From contig DASXXM010000578.1 in the NCBI GenBank assembly GCA_036503065.1, positions 1 to 7,950 on the forward strand: a stretch of 7,950 bases of DNA, read 5' to 3'. The position numbers and the translations under genes were made by a program. Below are positions 1-6,538 of the stretch, in pieces. The notes under the pieces are model-generated. The model was not told the origin of the DNA. It ran no database searches and worked only from the letters and a program-made list of their open reading frames with translations. Within the stretch, counting starts at the first letter, position 1. Each line of letters starts with the position of its first letter. The stretch comes from DATEPR01 sp036503065. Lineage in GTDB: Bacteria; Actinomycetota; Actinomycetes; Mycobacteriales; Pseudonocardiaceae.

Positions 1-8
1 GCGGCCGC

Positions 9-35
9 TGTCTTGGCAGGTCAACTGCCCTGACA
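9..35. repeat. Imperfect inverted repeat / possible stem-loop
   Basis: TGTC (9-12) pairs with GACA (32-35), and GGCAG (15-19) pairs with CTGCC (25-29). They are separated by a 2x2 internal loop and closed by a 5-nt loop. No T-run follows on either strand, so it is not a classical intrinsic terminator. It may be a U-less terminator of the minus-strand gene or simply chance in GC-rich DNA. Confidence 0.3.
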
Positions 36-40
36 TGGCC

Positions 41-66
41 GATGATCACTCGATCAGGTGATCATC
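41..66. repeat. 26-bp interrupted palindrome (9-bp perfect arms)
   Basis: The arms GATGATCAC (41-49) and GTGATCATC (58-66) are exact reverse complements. The 8-nt centre contains GATC (52-55), itself on the symmetry axis, so 22 of 26 positions obey the symmetry. It lies about 110 bp beyond the stop codon of the hydrolase gene. It could be a stem-loop terminator without a T-run, or a dimeric regulator's operator for a gene to the left. Its centre is GATC rather than CG, so it does not resemble the LacI-type site at 2267-2282. Confidence 0.5.
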
Positions 67-172
67 ACCGAACCCGGGAGAAAACCACCCGGTCCCGTTC
101 GTTGAGCGAAGAAAACAGCCGCTGCTCGCGACCCGCCCCACCGCAGCAACGGCGCCCGACCTGGCCTCGTGC

Positions 173-2200
173 TCACCATTCGGGCGGCCGATCAGTCACC
201 GTCAGGCTTCCCGATGCCTGAACGACGACCGCCCGCCCGTCAGCCCCGATGTCCAGCCCCAGAACGGACCCGCCGACCCGCAGGCCACGCACGGTCAGCG
301 CGCCCACCGGGCTCGGCCGGACCGGCGCGAGGTGCACGACACCGCGCGGCACGTCCGGCCGCACCCCGGTGAGCACGGCCAGGATGCCGACACCGGCCGC
401 CGCCGCCCACGCCTGCGGGTGGCACGCGGCCGGGTAGGCAGCTGGCTGCGGCAGGTCGGACCGTGCGTCGCCGCCGTACAGCTCCGGCAGGCGGTAGCCG
501 AACGCGGGCGCGGCACGCAGCAGGCCGTGTACCAACTCGGCCGCTGCCGCGCCGTGGCCTGCCGACGCAAGGGCCTGCGCCACGATCGCCGTGTCGTGCG
601 GCCAGACCGAACCGCAGTGGTAGGACAGCGGCGAGAAGCCGCCGGCCGAGCCGGACATGGTGCGCAGGCCGAAACCGGTGGACATGTCGGGCGCGGTCAG
701 GCGGGCCGCGATCGTGGCGATCTCGGTTTCGTTCAGCATGCCGCTGCCGACCAGGTGGCCGATGTTGCTGGTCAGCGCGTCGACCGGGCGTTTGTCGGCG
801 TCCAGCGCGATGGCCGGGTACGGGCCGGTCGAATCCTGGACCCAGAACCGGGCCCGGAATCGCGTGGCGAGCCGGTCGGCGTAGGACAGCCAGCGGTCCG
901 CGCCGGGGCGGCCGAAGGCGGTCAGGAGCGCGGCGCCCTTGGTGGCGGCTTCGTGGGCGTAGCCCTGGACCTCGCACAGGGCGATCGGTGGCGCGGCCAG
1001 CCGGCCGTCGGCGAAGCGGATCGAGTCGCCGGAGTCCTTCCAACCCTGGTTGGCCAGGCCGTTTCCGGTTTTGTCCCAATATTCCAGAAAGCCGTCACCG
1101 TCCGGATCGGCGTCGTCGGCCAGCCAGGCCAGGGCCAGTTCCAGGTGCGGCAGGAGTGCCTCGACCTGGGCATCGGGTAGGCCCCAACGCCACGCGTCGT
1201 GCAGCAGGCACACCCACAGCGGGGTGGCGTCGATCGAGCCGTAGTACACCGACGGCAGCTGCACACTGTTGCGCCGCAACTCGTGCAGGATCTTCCCCGG
1301 CGCAGCCGCCGTCGCGACGTCCCGCACGGAACCCTGGCGGCCGGCCAGCGCGCGCAGGGTCGAGCCGGCCAGTTCGGTGCCCAGTGGCAACAGCAATCGC
1401 GCCGCCCACAGGCTGTCCCGGCCGAACAGCGTGAAGAACCACGGCGCGCCGGCCGCGAGGAACGTCTCCCCCGGCTGGTCGACGGTGGCCAGGCGCAGTG
1501 CGGCCAGATCGTCGAGTGACCTGTCCAGCAACGCGACGAGACGCCGGTCGGCCGCGGTCACCGTGGGGCGCGACCATTCGGCCGGGGTCGACACGCCGGT
1601 CACCACGGCCGCCGGGTCGGTGACCCGCAGCCGCCAGCCCACTTCGACGCTGGTGCGCGGTTTCAGCTCGATCGGCCAGCTCAGTTCGCCGTCGGTGACG
1701 TCGGCGTCCGCACCCGTCACCGCGACCGTGACGCCGTCCCGACCCCAGGTCAGGCCGCCGGGTGCGGCCCGCATCGGCACCGCGACACCATTCCGACCGG
1801 CCTTGACCAGCGCCATGTCGATCAGGTCGGCGGCCAACGCCAGCCGCACCGTGGTACGCACCGGCTCCCGCGCGGTCGAGCTGAGCACGATCAGCTCGAC
1901 CACGCCGTCCACCGTGGCCTGCCGGTACCGCTCGACCCGCACGGTCGGATCGGGCCCGGCATCGCCGAGATCACGGGCCAACAAGGCGAACCGGCTGCGC
2001 CCCGTGCCGTCGGAAACGGTTCGGACCGCGGTCAACGACGTGCCGTCCACGCTGAGCAACGCGCGGGACAGCACCCGAATGTCGGCATGCAGCACACCGT
2101 GCCCCGGGCCGTCGATCTGTCCACTGTGGTCGCTGAGGACAGCCGTCGGGGCCAGGACGCACACGTCGAGCGCGTGCAGGGCCGGTTGACGGTGGGCCAA
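173..2200 (-). CDS. Glycogen-debranching / amylo-alpha-1,6-glucosidase-like glycoside hydrolase
   Basis: A 675-residue protein with no signal peptide or membrane segment, so probably cytoplasmic. Residues about 10-205 fit the beta-rich N-terminal domain of bacterial debranching-type enzymes (the GDE_N_bis type), and about 220-620 fit an (alpha/alpha)6-barrel glycosidase domain. Visible family motifs are LFGRDSLW (258-265), GKILHELR (302-309), YYGSIDATPLW (319-329), GWKDSGDS (386-393), CGSVWPHDTAI (529-539) and LPELYGG (571-577). Asp389 or Asp392 and Glu573 are candidate acid/base residues by analogy with related clan members; this is inference. The start is TTG at 2200, supported by GAGGGGG seven bases or so upstream. 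The gene is divergent from a LacI repressor and sugar ABC operon, so it probably cleaves the imported oligosaccharide. The exact substrate (alpha-1,6 or alpha-1,4 glucan, or another glycoside) cannot be read from the sequence. Confidence 0.88.
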   Translation of the reverse strand: MAHRQPALHALDVCVLAPTAVLSDHSGQIDGPGHGVLHADIRVLSRALLSVDGTSLTAVRTVSDGTGRSRFALLARDLGDAGPDPTVRVERYRQATVDGVVELIVLSSTAREPVRTTVRLALAADLIDMALVKAGRNGVAVPMRAAPGGLTWGRDGVTVAVTGADADVTDGELSWPIELKPRTSVEVGWRLRVTDPAAVVTGVSTPAEWSRPTVTAADRRLVALLDRSLDDLAALRLATVDQPGETFLAAGAPWFFTLFGRDSLWAARLLLPLGTELAGSTLRALAGRQGSVRDVATAAAPGKILHELRRNSVQLPSVYYGSIDATPLWVCLLHDAWRWGLPDAQVEALLPHLELALAWLADDADPDGDGFLEYWDKTGNGLANQGWKDSGDSIRFADGRLAAPPIALCEVQGYAHEAATKGAALLTAFGRPGADRWLSYADRLATRFRARFWVQDSTGPYPAIALDADKRPVDALTSNIGHLVGSGMLNETEIATIAARLTAPDMSTGFGLRTMSGSAGGFSPLSYHCGSVWPHDTAIVAQALASAGHGAAAAELVHGLLRAAPAFGYRLPELYGGDARSDLPQPAAYPAACHPQAWAAAAGVGILAVLTGVRPDVPRGVVHLAPVRPSPVGALTVRGLRVGGSVLGLDIGADGRAVVVQASGSLTVTDRPPEW

Positions 2201-2204
2201 GTTA

Positions 2205-2211
2205 CCCCCTC
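2205..2211 (-). promoter_or_regulatory. Ribosome binding site of the hydrolase (supports the TTG start)
   Basis: On the minus strand this reads GAGGGGG and is followed by TAAC and then TTG (2200-2198). The strong purine run decides for the rare TTG start. The protein from there matches the usual N-terminus of this family, with an early GVLHADIRVLS stretch at residues 35-45. Confidence 0.65.
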
Positions 2212-2224
2212 GGGTCGACGCGGG

Positions 2225-2253
2225 TTGACACGAACGCCGCAGACGAGTTAAGA
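2225..2253 (+). promoter_or_regulatory. Candidate promoter of the LacI-ABC operon
   Basis: A perfect TTGACA (2225-2230) is followed after 17 bases by TTAAGA (2248-2253), with TAAGAC one base later as an alternative -10. Transcription would begin about 2260, directly in front of the operator at 2267-2282. That placement suggests autorepression by a block just downstream of the start. The -35 is strong, the -10 is weak. Confidence 0.45.
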
Positions 2254-2280
2254 CTGTACCGCAACGATTTGAACGATCAA
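2253..2280 (-). promoter_or_regulatory. Candidate promoter of the hydrolase gene
   Basis: On the minus strand, TTGATC (2280-2275) and TACAGT (2258-2253) are separated by 16 bases. This would start transcription around 2246, about 45 bases before the TTG start. The -35 hexamer lies inside the palindromic operator 2267-2282, so repressor binding there would block it. This is pattern matching to a sigma-70-like promoter only. Confidence 0.4.
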
Positions 2281-2282
2281 AT
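2267..2282. promoter_or_regulatory. LacI-family operator (16-bp palindrome with central CG)
   Basis: The sequence ATTTGAACGATCAAAT has 6-bp perfect arms (ATTTGA/TCAAAT) and a symmetric CG at 2274-2275; only the two bases beside the CG break the symmetry. LacI-family regulators usually bind palindromes with a central CG, into which a hinge-helix leucine inserts, and the adjacent repressor has that leucine (Leu58). The site overlaps the candidate -35 of the divergent hydrolase promoter and sits just downstream of the candidate operon promoter, so one site could control both directions. No second copy was seen in the window. Confidence 0.65.
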
Positions 2283-2306
2283 TTCCGACACCCGCAGGGT
2301 GCCGGC

Positions 2307-2311
2307 GGGAG
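2307..2311 (+). promoter_or_regulatory. Ribosome binding site of the LacI-family gene
   Basis: GGGAG lies five bases before ATG at 2317. This favours that ATG over the in-frame TTG at 2269. The TTG would add 16 residues absent from typical family members, and it lies inside the operator palindrome. Confidence 0.6.
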
Positions 2312-2316
2312 CGCTC

Positions 2317-3324
2317 ATGGCCAACGACCGGCCGACCATCACCACGGTGGCCGAGCGCGCCAGGGTGTCGCGACAGACCGTGTCCAATGTGCTCAACGCA
2401 CCGCACCGGGTGCAACCCGAGACACAGCAACGGGTTCGCGCGGCCATCGCGGAACTCGGCTATCGGCCGCACCGGGCCGCCCGCCAGTTGAGAACCCACC
2501 GGTCCAACCTGATCGCCATGCGCATGGCCCCGTTCAGCGAGGACGACGCCGGTTCCGTGCTGGATCGGTTCGTGCACGCGGTCACCGAGTCCGGCGAGCG
2601 GTTCGGCTTCCGCACCCTGGTGTTCACCGCGACCGACGACGGTGACGAGATCGACAACTACCAGGATCTGCTCAATTCCTACGAACTGGACGCGTTCGTG
2701 CTCACCGGCACGCACCACCGCGACCGCCGCACCAGCTGGCTGCGCAAGCAGGGCGTCCCGTTCGTCACGTTCGGCCGGCCGTGGGGTGTCCGCGCCAAGC
2801 ACTGGTGGGTGGACGTCGACGGCAGGGCCGGCACCGGCATCGCGACCGAACGCCTGCTGGACGCCGGGCACCGCCGAATCGGCTTCGTCGGCTGGCCGGT
2901 CGGTTCCGGTGTCGGGGACGACCGACGCGCCGGCTGGGAGCACTCGTTGCGCGCCGCCGGTGTCGAGCCGGCCGGCCTGGTGGTCACGGGCGAGAACACC
3001 GTGGCCGAAGGCTACCGGTGTGCCACCGAACTGGTCACCCGGCACCGCGCGGAGGCGCTGGTCTGCGTCAGTGACACGCCGGCGCTGGGCGCGCTGGCCA
3101 TGATCCGCGACCGGGTCAGCCGGGGCGGCACGGCGCTGCCGGTGATCGGCTTCGACGACTCCCCCGGCGCCGCCGCCATGGGCCTGACCACCATTGCCCA
3201 GCCGCTGCGCGAAGCGGCGGCGACCTGCGTGCGGCTGCTGACCGCGTTCCTCGAAGACGGTGAAAGGGCCACCGACCACCACGTCCTGCTCGCGCCGCAC
3301 CTGGTGATCCGAGATTCCGGGTGA
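2317..3324 (+). CDS. LacI-family transcriptional repressor of the sugar-uptake locus
   Basis: A 335-residue protein of normal LacI/GalR length. The N-terminal helix-turn-helix covers about residues 6-27, with recognition helix RQTVSNVLN (19-27). The hinge helix (about 50-63) ends in RAARQLRTHRSN with the conserved leucine at 58. Residues about 65-335 form the periplasmic-binding-protein-like effector domain, with the family signatures VIGFDDSPGAAAMGL and, near the C-terminus, LAPHLVIRDSG. It should bind DNA as a dimer and be released by a sugar ligand. The gene is first in a plus-strand run with the sugar-binding lipoprotein gene only 29 bp downstream and no obvious promoter between, so it is probably cotranscribed with its target genes. 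The start at 2317 is chosen from the ribosome binding site and family N-terminus. The ligand is unknown. Confidence 0.92.
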   Translation: MANDRPTITTVAERARVSRQTVSNVLNAPHRVQPETQQRVRAAIAELGYRPHRAARQLRTHRSNLIAMRMAPFSEDDAGSVLDRFVHAVTESGERFGFRTLVFTATDDGDEIDNYQDLLNSYELDAFVLTGTHHRDRRTSWLRKQGVPFVTFGRPWGVRAKHWWVDVDGRAGTGIATERLLDAGHRRIGFVGWPVGSGVGDDRRAGWEHSLRAAGVEPAGLVVTGENTVAEGYRCATELVTRHRAEALVCVSDTPALGALAMIRDRVSRGGTALPVIGFDDSPGAAAMGLTTIAQPLREAAATCVRLLTAFLEDGERATDHHVLLAPHLVIRDSG

Positions 3325-3340
3325 CGCCGCATTCCCCCAC

Positions 3341-3347
3341 GAAGGAG
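3341..3347 (+). promoter_or_regulatory. Ribosome binding site of the substrate-binding lipoprotein
   Basis: GAAGGAG stands six bases before ATG at 3354. It rules in favour of that ATG over the GTG at 3321, which would add 11 hydrophilic residues in front of the signal peptide and overlap the repressor gene. Confidence 0.8.
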
Positions 3348-3353
3348 TCGATC

Positions 3354-4595
3354 ATGTCCCGTGACATCCGACCACTGGTGGGCGCCGCCGTGCTGGGCGG
3401 CGCGCTCCTGCTGACCGCGGCATGCGGCGGCGGATTCTCCGGTGGTGCCACCCAATCCACCCAGAAGGCCGGCCCGGCGAGCATCCAGATCATGATCGCG
3501 TCGTCCGGCGACGCGGAGACGGCGGCGGTCAAGCAGGCCGCGGCCGGCTGGGCGAGCAGCAGCGGCAACAAGGCGGCCGTGGTGCCGGCGCAGAACATCG
3601 ACCAGCAGCTCGGCCAGGCGTTCGCCGGGTCCAAGCCGCCGGACGTGTTCTACCTGGACGCGGCCAAGGTCGCCGACTACGCCAGCGTCGGCGCGCTCTG
3701 GGCGTACGGCAGCCAACTCGGCGACGCCAACGACTTCTACCCGGCGCTGCGCACCGCGTTCACCTACCATGGCACCTTCTACTGTGCCCCCAAGGACTTC
3801 TCCACGCTCGGCCTGGAGATCAACACCGCCATGTGGAGCCAGGCCGGCCTGACCAACGCCGACGTGCCGACCACCTGGGACCAGTTACAGGGCGTCGCGC
3901 AGAAGATCAAGGCCAAGGGCATGCTGCCGCTGGCGATCAGCCCGACGCACGACCGGGTGGACGCCTTCCTGGCCCAGGCGGGCGGGCAGATCGTGAACTC
4001 GGGCGGCCGGCCGGTCGCCGACTCGTCGCAGAACCTCCAGGGCCTGCAATACGTCCAGGGTCTGCTCAAGAGCGGTCTGCTGGCCTATTCGTCCACTCTG
4101 GACACAGGATGGGGCGGCGAGGCGTTCGGCAAGGGCAAGGCCGTGATGACGATCGAGGGCAACTGGATCGAAGGCGCCATGAAGTCCGACTACCCGAGCG
4201 TGCAGTACCGGATCGTGCCGCTGCCGGCGGGCCCGAAGGGTGCGGCGACCCTGGAGTTCACCCAGTGCTGGGGCATCAGCGCCAAGAGCCAGCACCACGA
4301 CCAGGCGCTGGCCTTCGTCAACGCGATGACCGACCCGCAGCAGCAGCTCACGTTCGCCAAGGCGTTCGGCGTCATCCCGTCCCGCCAGTCGGCGCAGGCC
4401 ACCTACGTCAGGGATTTCCCGACGGACAAGGCGTTCCTGGCCGGCGCGCCGCACGGTGTCGGGCCGGTGAACGCACCGAAGGTGGCCACGGTGCTGTCCG
4501 ACTACGACACGCAGCTCACCCAGTTGGCCACGGCCGACCCGAAGTCGATCCTCCAGCGGCTGCAGAGCAACCTGTCCGCCGCGCTGGGCAGCTGA
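3354..4595 (+). CDS. Sugar ABC transporter substrate-binding lipoprotein
   Basis: A 413-residue extracellular solute-binding protein (SBP_bac_1 type, CUT1 group). The N-terminus is a lipoprotein signal: Arg3 and Arg6, a hydrophobic stretch 8-20, then LTAAC with the lipid-carrying cysteine at 24. A Gly/Ser/Thr-rich linker runs to about residue 40. The mature part has typical family patterns: PPDVFYLDAAKVADYASVGAL, GKAVMTIEGNW in the second lobe, and FGVIPSRQSAQ near the end. It would capture an oligosaccharide outside the membrane and pass it to the two permeases that follow. Its stop codon overlaps the start of the first permease by one base (TGATG), indicating translational coupling. The sugar is not identifiable from sequence; the neighbouring debranching-type hydrolase suggests an alpha-glucan oligosaccharide. 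Confidence 0.9.
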   Translation: MSRDIRPLVGAAVLGGALLLTAACGGGFSGGATQSTQKAGPASIQIMIASSGDAETAAVKQAAAGWASSSGNKAAVVPAQNIDQQLGQAFAGSKPPDVFYLDAAKVADYASVGALWAYGSQLGDANDFYPALRTAFTYHGTFYCAPKDFSTLGLEINTAMWSQAGLTNADVPTTWDQLQGVAQKIKAKGMLPLAISPTHDRVDAFLAQAGGQIVNSGGRPVADSSQNLQGLQYVQGLLKSGLLAYSSTLDTGWGGEAFGKGKAVMTIEGNWIEGAMKSDYPSVQYRIVPLPAGPKGAATLEFTQCWGISAKSQHHDQALAFVNAMTDPQQQLTFAKAFGVIPSRQSAQATYVRDFPTDKAFLAGAPHGVGPVNAPKVATVLSDYDTQLTQLATADPKSILQRLQSNLSAALGS

Positions 4596-5698
4596 TGGTC
4601 GCCCAGACCCTCGCCAAGCCCGCCGCTGTCCCGACCGGCACGCGCCGGCCGGGACGGCGGCACCGGCGGGAGTCCGCGGCCGGCCTGCTGTTCGTGTCGC
4701 CCGCGATCCTGATGCTGATGCTGTTCATGCTGGTCCCGATCCTGATGGCGTTCTGGGTGAGCCTGACGAGGTGGACCGGGCAGGGCAGCCCGTTCACGTC
4801 CGGGGTGCCGTTCGCGGGCGGCACGAACTACGCGGACCTGTTCGCGCGCAACGGCCTTGAGCGCCAGGACTTCATGACCAGCGTGCGCAACATTCTGTAC
4901 TACGTGCTGCTGGTCGTGCCGTTGCAGACCGCGCTGGCGCTGGGTATGGCGCTGGTCGTCAACCGACGACGACTGAAGGGCAAGTCGTTCTTCCGCACCG
5001 CGTTCTACTTCCCTTCCGTGACCAGTTCGGTCGCGATCAGCATCGTGTTCCTGTTCATGTTCACCGGTGGCGGCGCGATCAACGCGGTGCTGTCCGTGTT
5101 CGGCATTCGAGGGCCTGCCTGGTTCAGTGACGCGGACGGCATCGTCCACCTGATCGTGTCGCGTCTTGGCGGCTCCGCTCCGGGGGTGCTGGTCAACCAC
5201 GGCTTGTTGGGGCTGTCGTGGTGGGACTGGCTTTCCGGGCCGAGCGTGGCGATGTGCGCGATCATCGCGCTGGTGGTGTGGACGACCAGCGGCACGTTCA
5301 TGCTGATGTTCCTGGCCGCGCTGCAGGACATCCCGGTCGAGGTCGATGAGGCCGCTCTGCTCGACGGGGTCAATCGCCGGCAGCGGCTGCGGTACGTGAT
5401 CCTGCCGATGCTGCGGCCGACCATGTTCCTGGTCGTCACGCTGGGCTTGATCGGGTCGTGGCAGGTGTTCGACCAGATCTACATCATGAGCCAGGGCGGC
5501 CCCGGCAAGACGACGCTCAGTCCCGCCTACGTGTCGTACGCGGCCGGGTTCCAGGACCAGAACTTCCCGGCCGGCGCGGCCATGTCGTTCGTGCTGTTCG
5601 CGATCATCGTGCTGATGACGGTCGGCCAGCGGTGGCTGCTGCGCGACCGGGACGCGGCACGCGAACGCAGGGCAGCGCGGCGCGGGTGGCGGGCATGA
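4595..5698 (+). CDS. Sugar ABC transporter permease 1 (MalF/UgpA type)
   Basis: A 367-residue inner-membrane permease of the binding-protein-dependent transport family. Likely membrane helices are near 29-53, 99-121, 134-157, 216-238, 275-293 and 330-347. The cytoplasmic EAA loop that contacts the ATPase is at 250-271 (DEAALLDG followed by VILP). It is longer than most permeases of this group (about 290-310 residues). The excess is a loop of about 30 residues at 183-215, ending GLSWWDWLSGPS, inserted before the EAA-side helices, plus a basic N-terminal tail (17-26) and a basic C-terminal tail. ATG at 4595 overlaps the upstream stop and has no clear ribosome binding site, so translation is probably coupled. 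The reading frame stays open far upstream, but that part is a shadow of the lipoprotein gene. Confidence 0.92.
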   Translation: MVAQTLAKPAAVPTGTRRPGRRHRRESAAGLLFVSPAILMLMLFMLVPILMAFWVSLTRWTGQGSPFTSGVPFAGGTNYADLFARNGLERQDFMTSVRNILYYVLLVVPLQTALALGMALVVNRRRLKGKSFFRTAFYFPSVTSSVAISIVFLFMFTGGGAINAVLSVFGIRGPAWFSDADGIVHLIVSRLGGSAPGVLVNHGLLGLSWWDWLSGPSVAMCAIIALVVWTTSGTFMLMFLAALQDIPVEVDEAALLDGVNRRQRLRYVILPMLRPTMFLVVTLGLIGSWQVFDQIYIMSQGGPGKTTLSPAYVSYAAGFQDQNFPAGAAMSFVLFAIIVLMTVGQRWLLRDRDAARERRAARRGWRA

Positions 5699-6534
5699 GA
5701 TCCCGGCGCCGGGTCGGCGCGCTCATCGGCGGCGGCCTGCTTCTCGTCGGCGCGCTGATCTTCCTGTATCCGTTCGTGATCCAGATCGCCTCCTCGTTCA
5801 AGTCCGAGTCCGACGCGGCGGCCGACCCGCTGTCCCCCATTCCGCACCCGGCCACTGTCGCGAACAGCTTTGCCAAGCTGTTCAACGGCAGCACCGACTT
5901 TCCACTGTGGACGTTCAACTCACTGGTGGTGACGCTGTTCGTGACCGGCGGCCGGGTGCTGCTGGACTCGCTGGCCGGCTACGCGCTGGCCCGGCTGCGG
6001 TTTCCCGGCCGCAAGCTGCTGTTCGCAGGCGTGATCGCGGTGATGGCGGTGCCCCCCGTGGTGCTGCTGATCCCGAAGTTCCTGGTGCTGAACCAGATCG
6101 GCATCTACGACACGTACAGCGCGATGGTCCTGCCGCTGCTCGCGGACGCGGCCGGCATCTTCATCATGAAGCAGTTCTTCGAGTCCATCCCGGTCAGCGT
6201 CGAGGAGGCGGCCCGGATCGACGGCGCGGGCCCGTTCCGGATGTACTGGTCGGTGGTGCTGCCGATGGCCAAGCCGGCGCTGATCACGCTGACCATCCTG
6301 AGCTTCCAGGGCTCGTGGAACGAGTTCACGAACGTGCTGGTCGCCGTGCAGAACCCGAACCTCTACACGCTGCCGCGCGGGCTGGCCGACCTGGTCAGCG
6401 GCTCACTCGGCGCCGGCACCCAGTACCCGCTGAAACTGTCCGCCGCCCTGCTGGCCACCATCCCGGTCGCGGTCGTGTTCGTCCTGTTCCAACGGCACTT
6501 CGTGCGCGGCGGCAACGAAGGTGTCGACAAGTAA
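5695..6534 (+). CDS. Sugar ABC transporter permease 2 (MalG/UgpE type)
   Basis: A 279-residue inner-membrane permease of normal length for the second CUT1 subunit. Helices lie near 8-30, 73-97, 108-133, 141-160, 194-212 and 248-266. The EAA loop, EEAARIDGAG followed by VVLP, is at 170-190. It would pair with permease 1 to form the channel. The start ATG at 5695 overlaps the stop of permease 1 (ATGA, 4 bp), which supports coupled translation. No ATPase gene follows. In Streptomyces and relatives, several such transporters share one unlinked ATPase (MsiK), and that is the likely arrangement here. The gene ends only 4 bp from the stop of the opposing TIR gene. Confidence 0.92.
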   Translation: MRSRRRVGALIGGGLLLVGALIFLYPFVIQIASSFKSESDAAADPLSPIPHPATVANSFAKLFNGSTDFPLWTFNSLVVTLFVTGGRVLLDSLAGYALARLRFPGRKLLFAGVIAVMAVPPVVLLIPKFLVLNQIGIYDTYSAMVLPLLADAAGIFIMKQFFESIPVSVEEAARIDGAGPFRMYWSVVLPMAKPALITLTILSFQGSWNEFTNVLVAVQNPNLYTLPRGLADLVSGSLGAGTQYPLKLSAALLATIPVAVVFVLFQRHFVRGGNEGVDK

Positions 6535-6538
6535 CGCC

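Larger units (their letters stand above)
1..172. other. Intergenic region left of the debranching-enzyme gene
   Basis: No reading frame here looks like a gene. The stretch begins with the 8-bp palindrome GCGGCCGC and holds an imperfect hairpin (9-35) and a long interrupted palindrome (41-66), listed separately. It lies just beyond the stop codon of the minus-strand hydrolase gene, so it may hold that gene's terminator. It may also hold control sites of an unseen gene to the left. The direction of that neighbour cannot be told. Confidence 0.6.

Noticed and set aside
1..8. GCGGCCGC (NotI site) exactly at the window edge, suggesting a cloning junction
   Set aside because: Such a site is not rare in GC-rich actinomycete DNA, and nothing vector-like follows it.
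240..1434. Long open frames on both strands inside the hydrolase gene (for example 332-1180 plus, 463-1434 plus, 240-1079 minus)
   Set aside because: Their products are Arg/Pro/Gly-rich with no family motifs. They are the usual shadows of a GC-rich coding gene.
2269..2316. TTG at 2269 as the start of the LacI-family gene, adding 16 residues
   Set aside because: It lies inside the operator palindrome, has no ribosome binding site, and the family N-terminus begins a few residues before the helix-turn-helix, as given by ATG 2317.
3422..4594. Open frame running through the lipoprotein gene into permease 1
   Set aside because: The part before 4595 is Arg/Gly/Pro-rich and unlike any permease. The real permease begins at the coupled ATG 4595.
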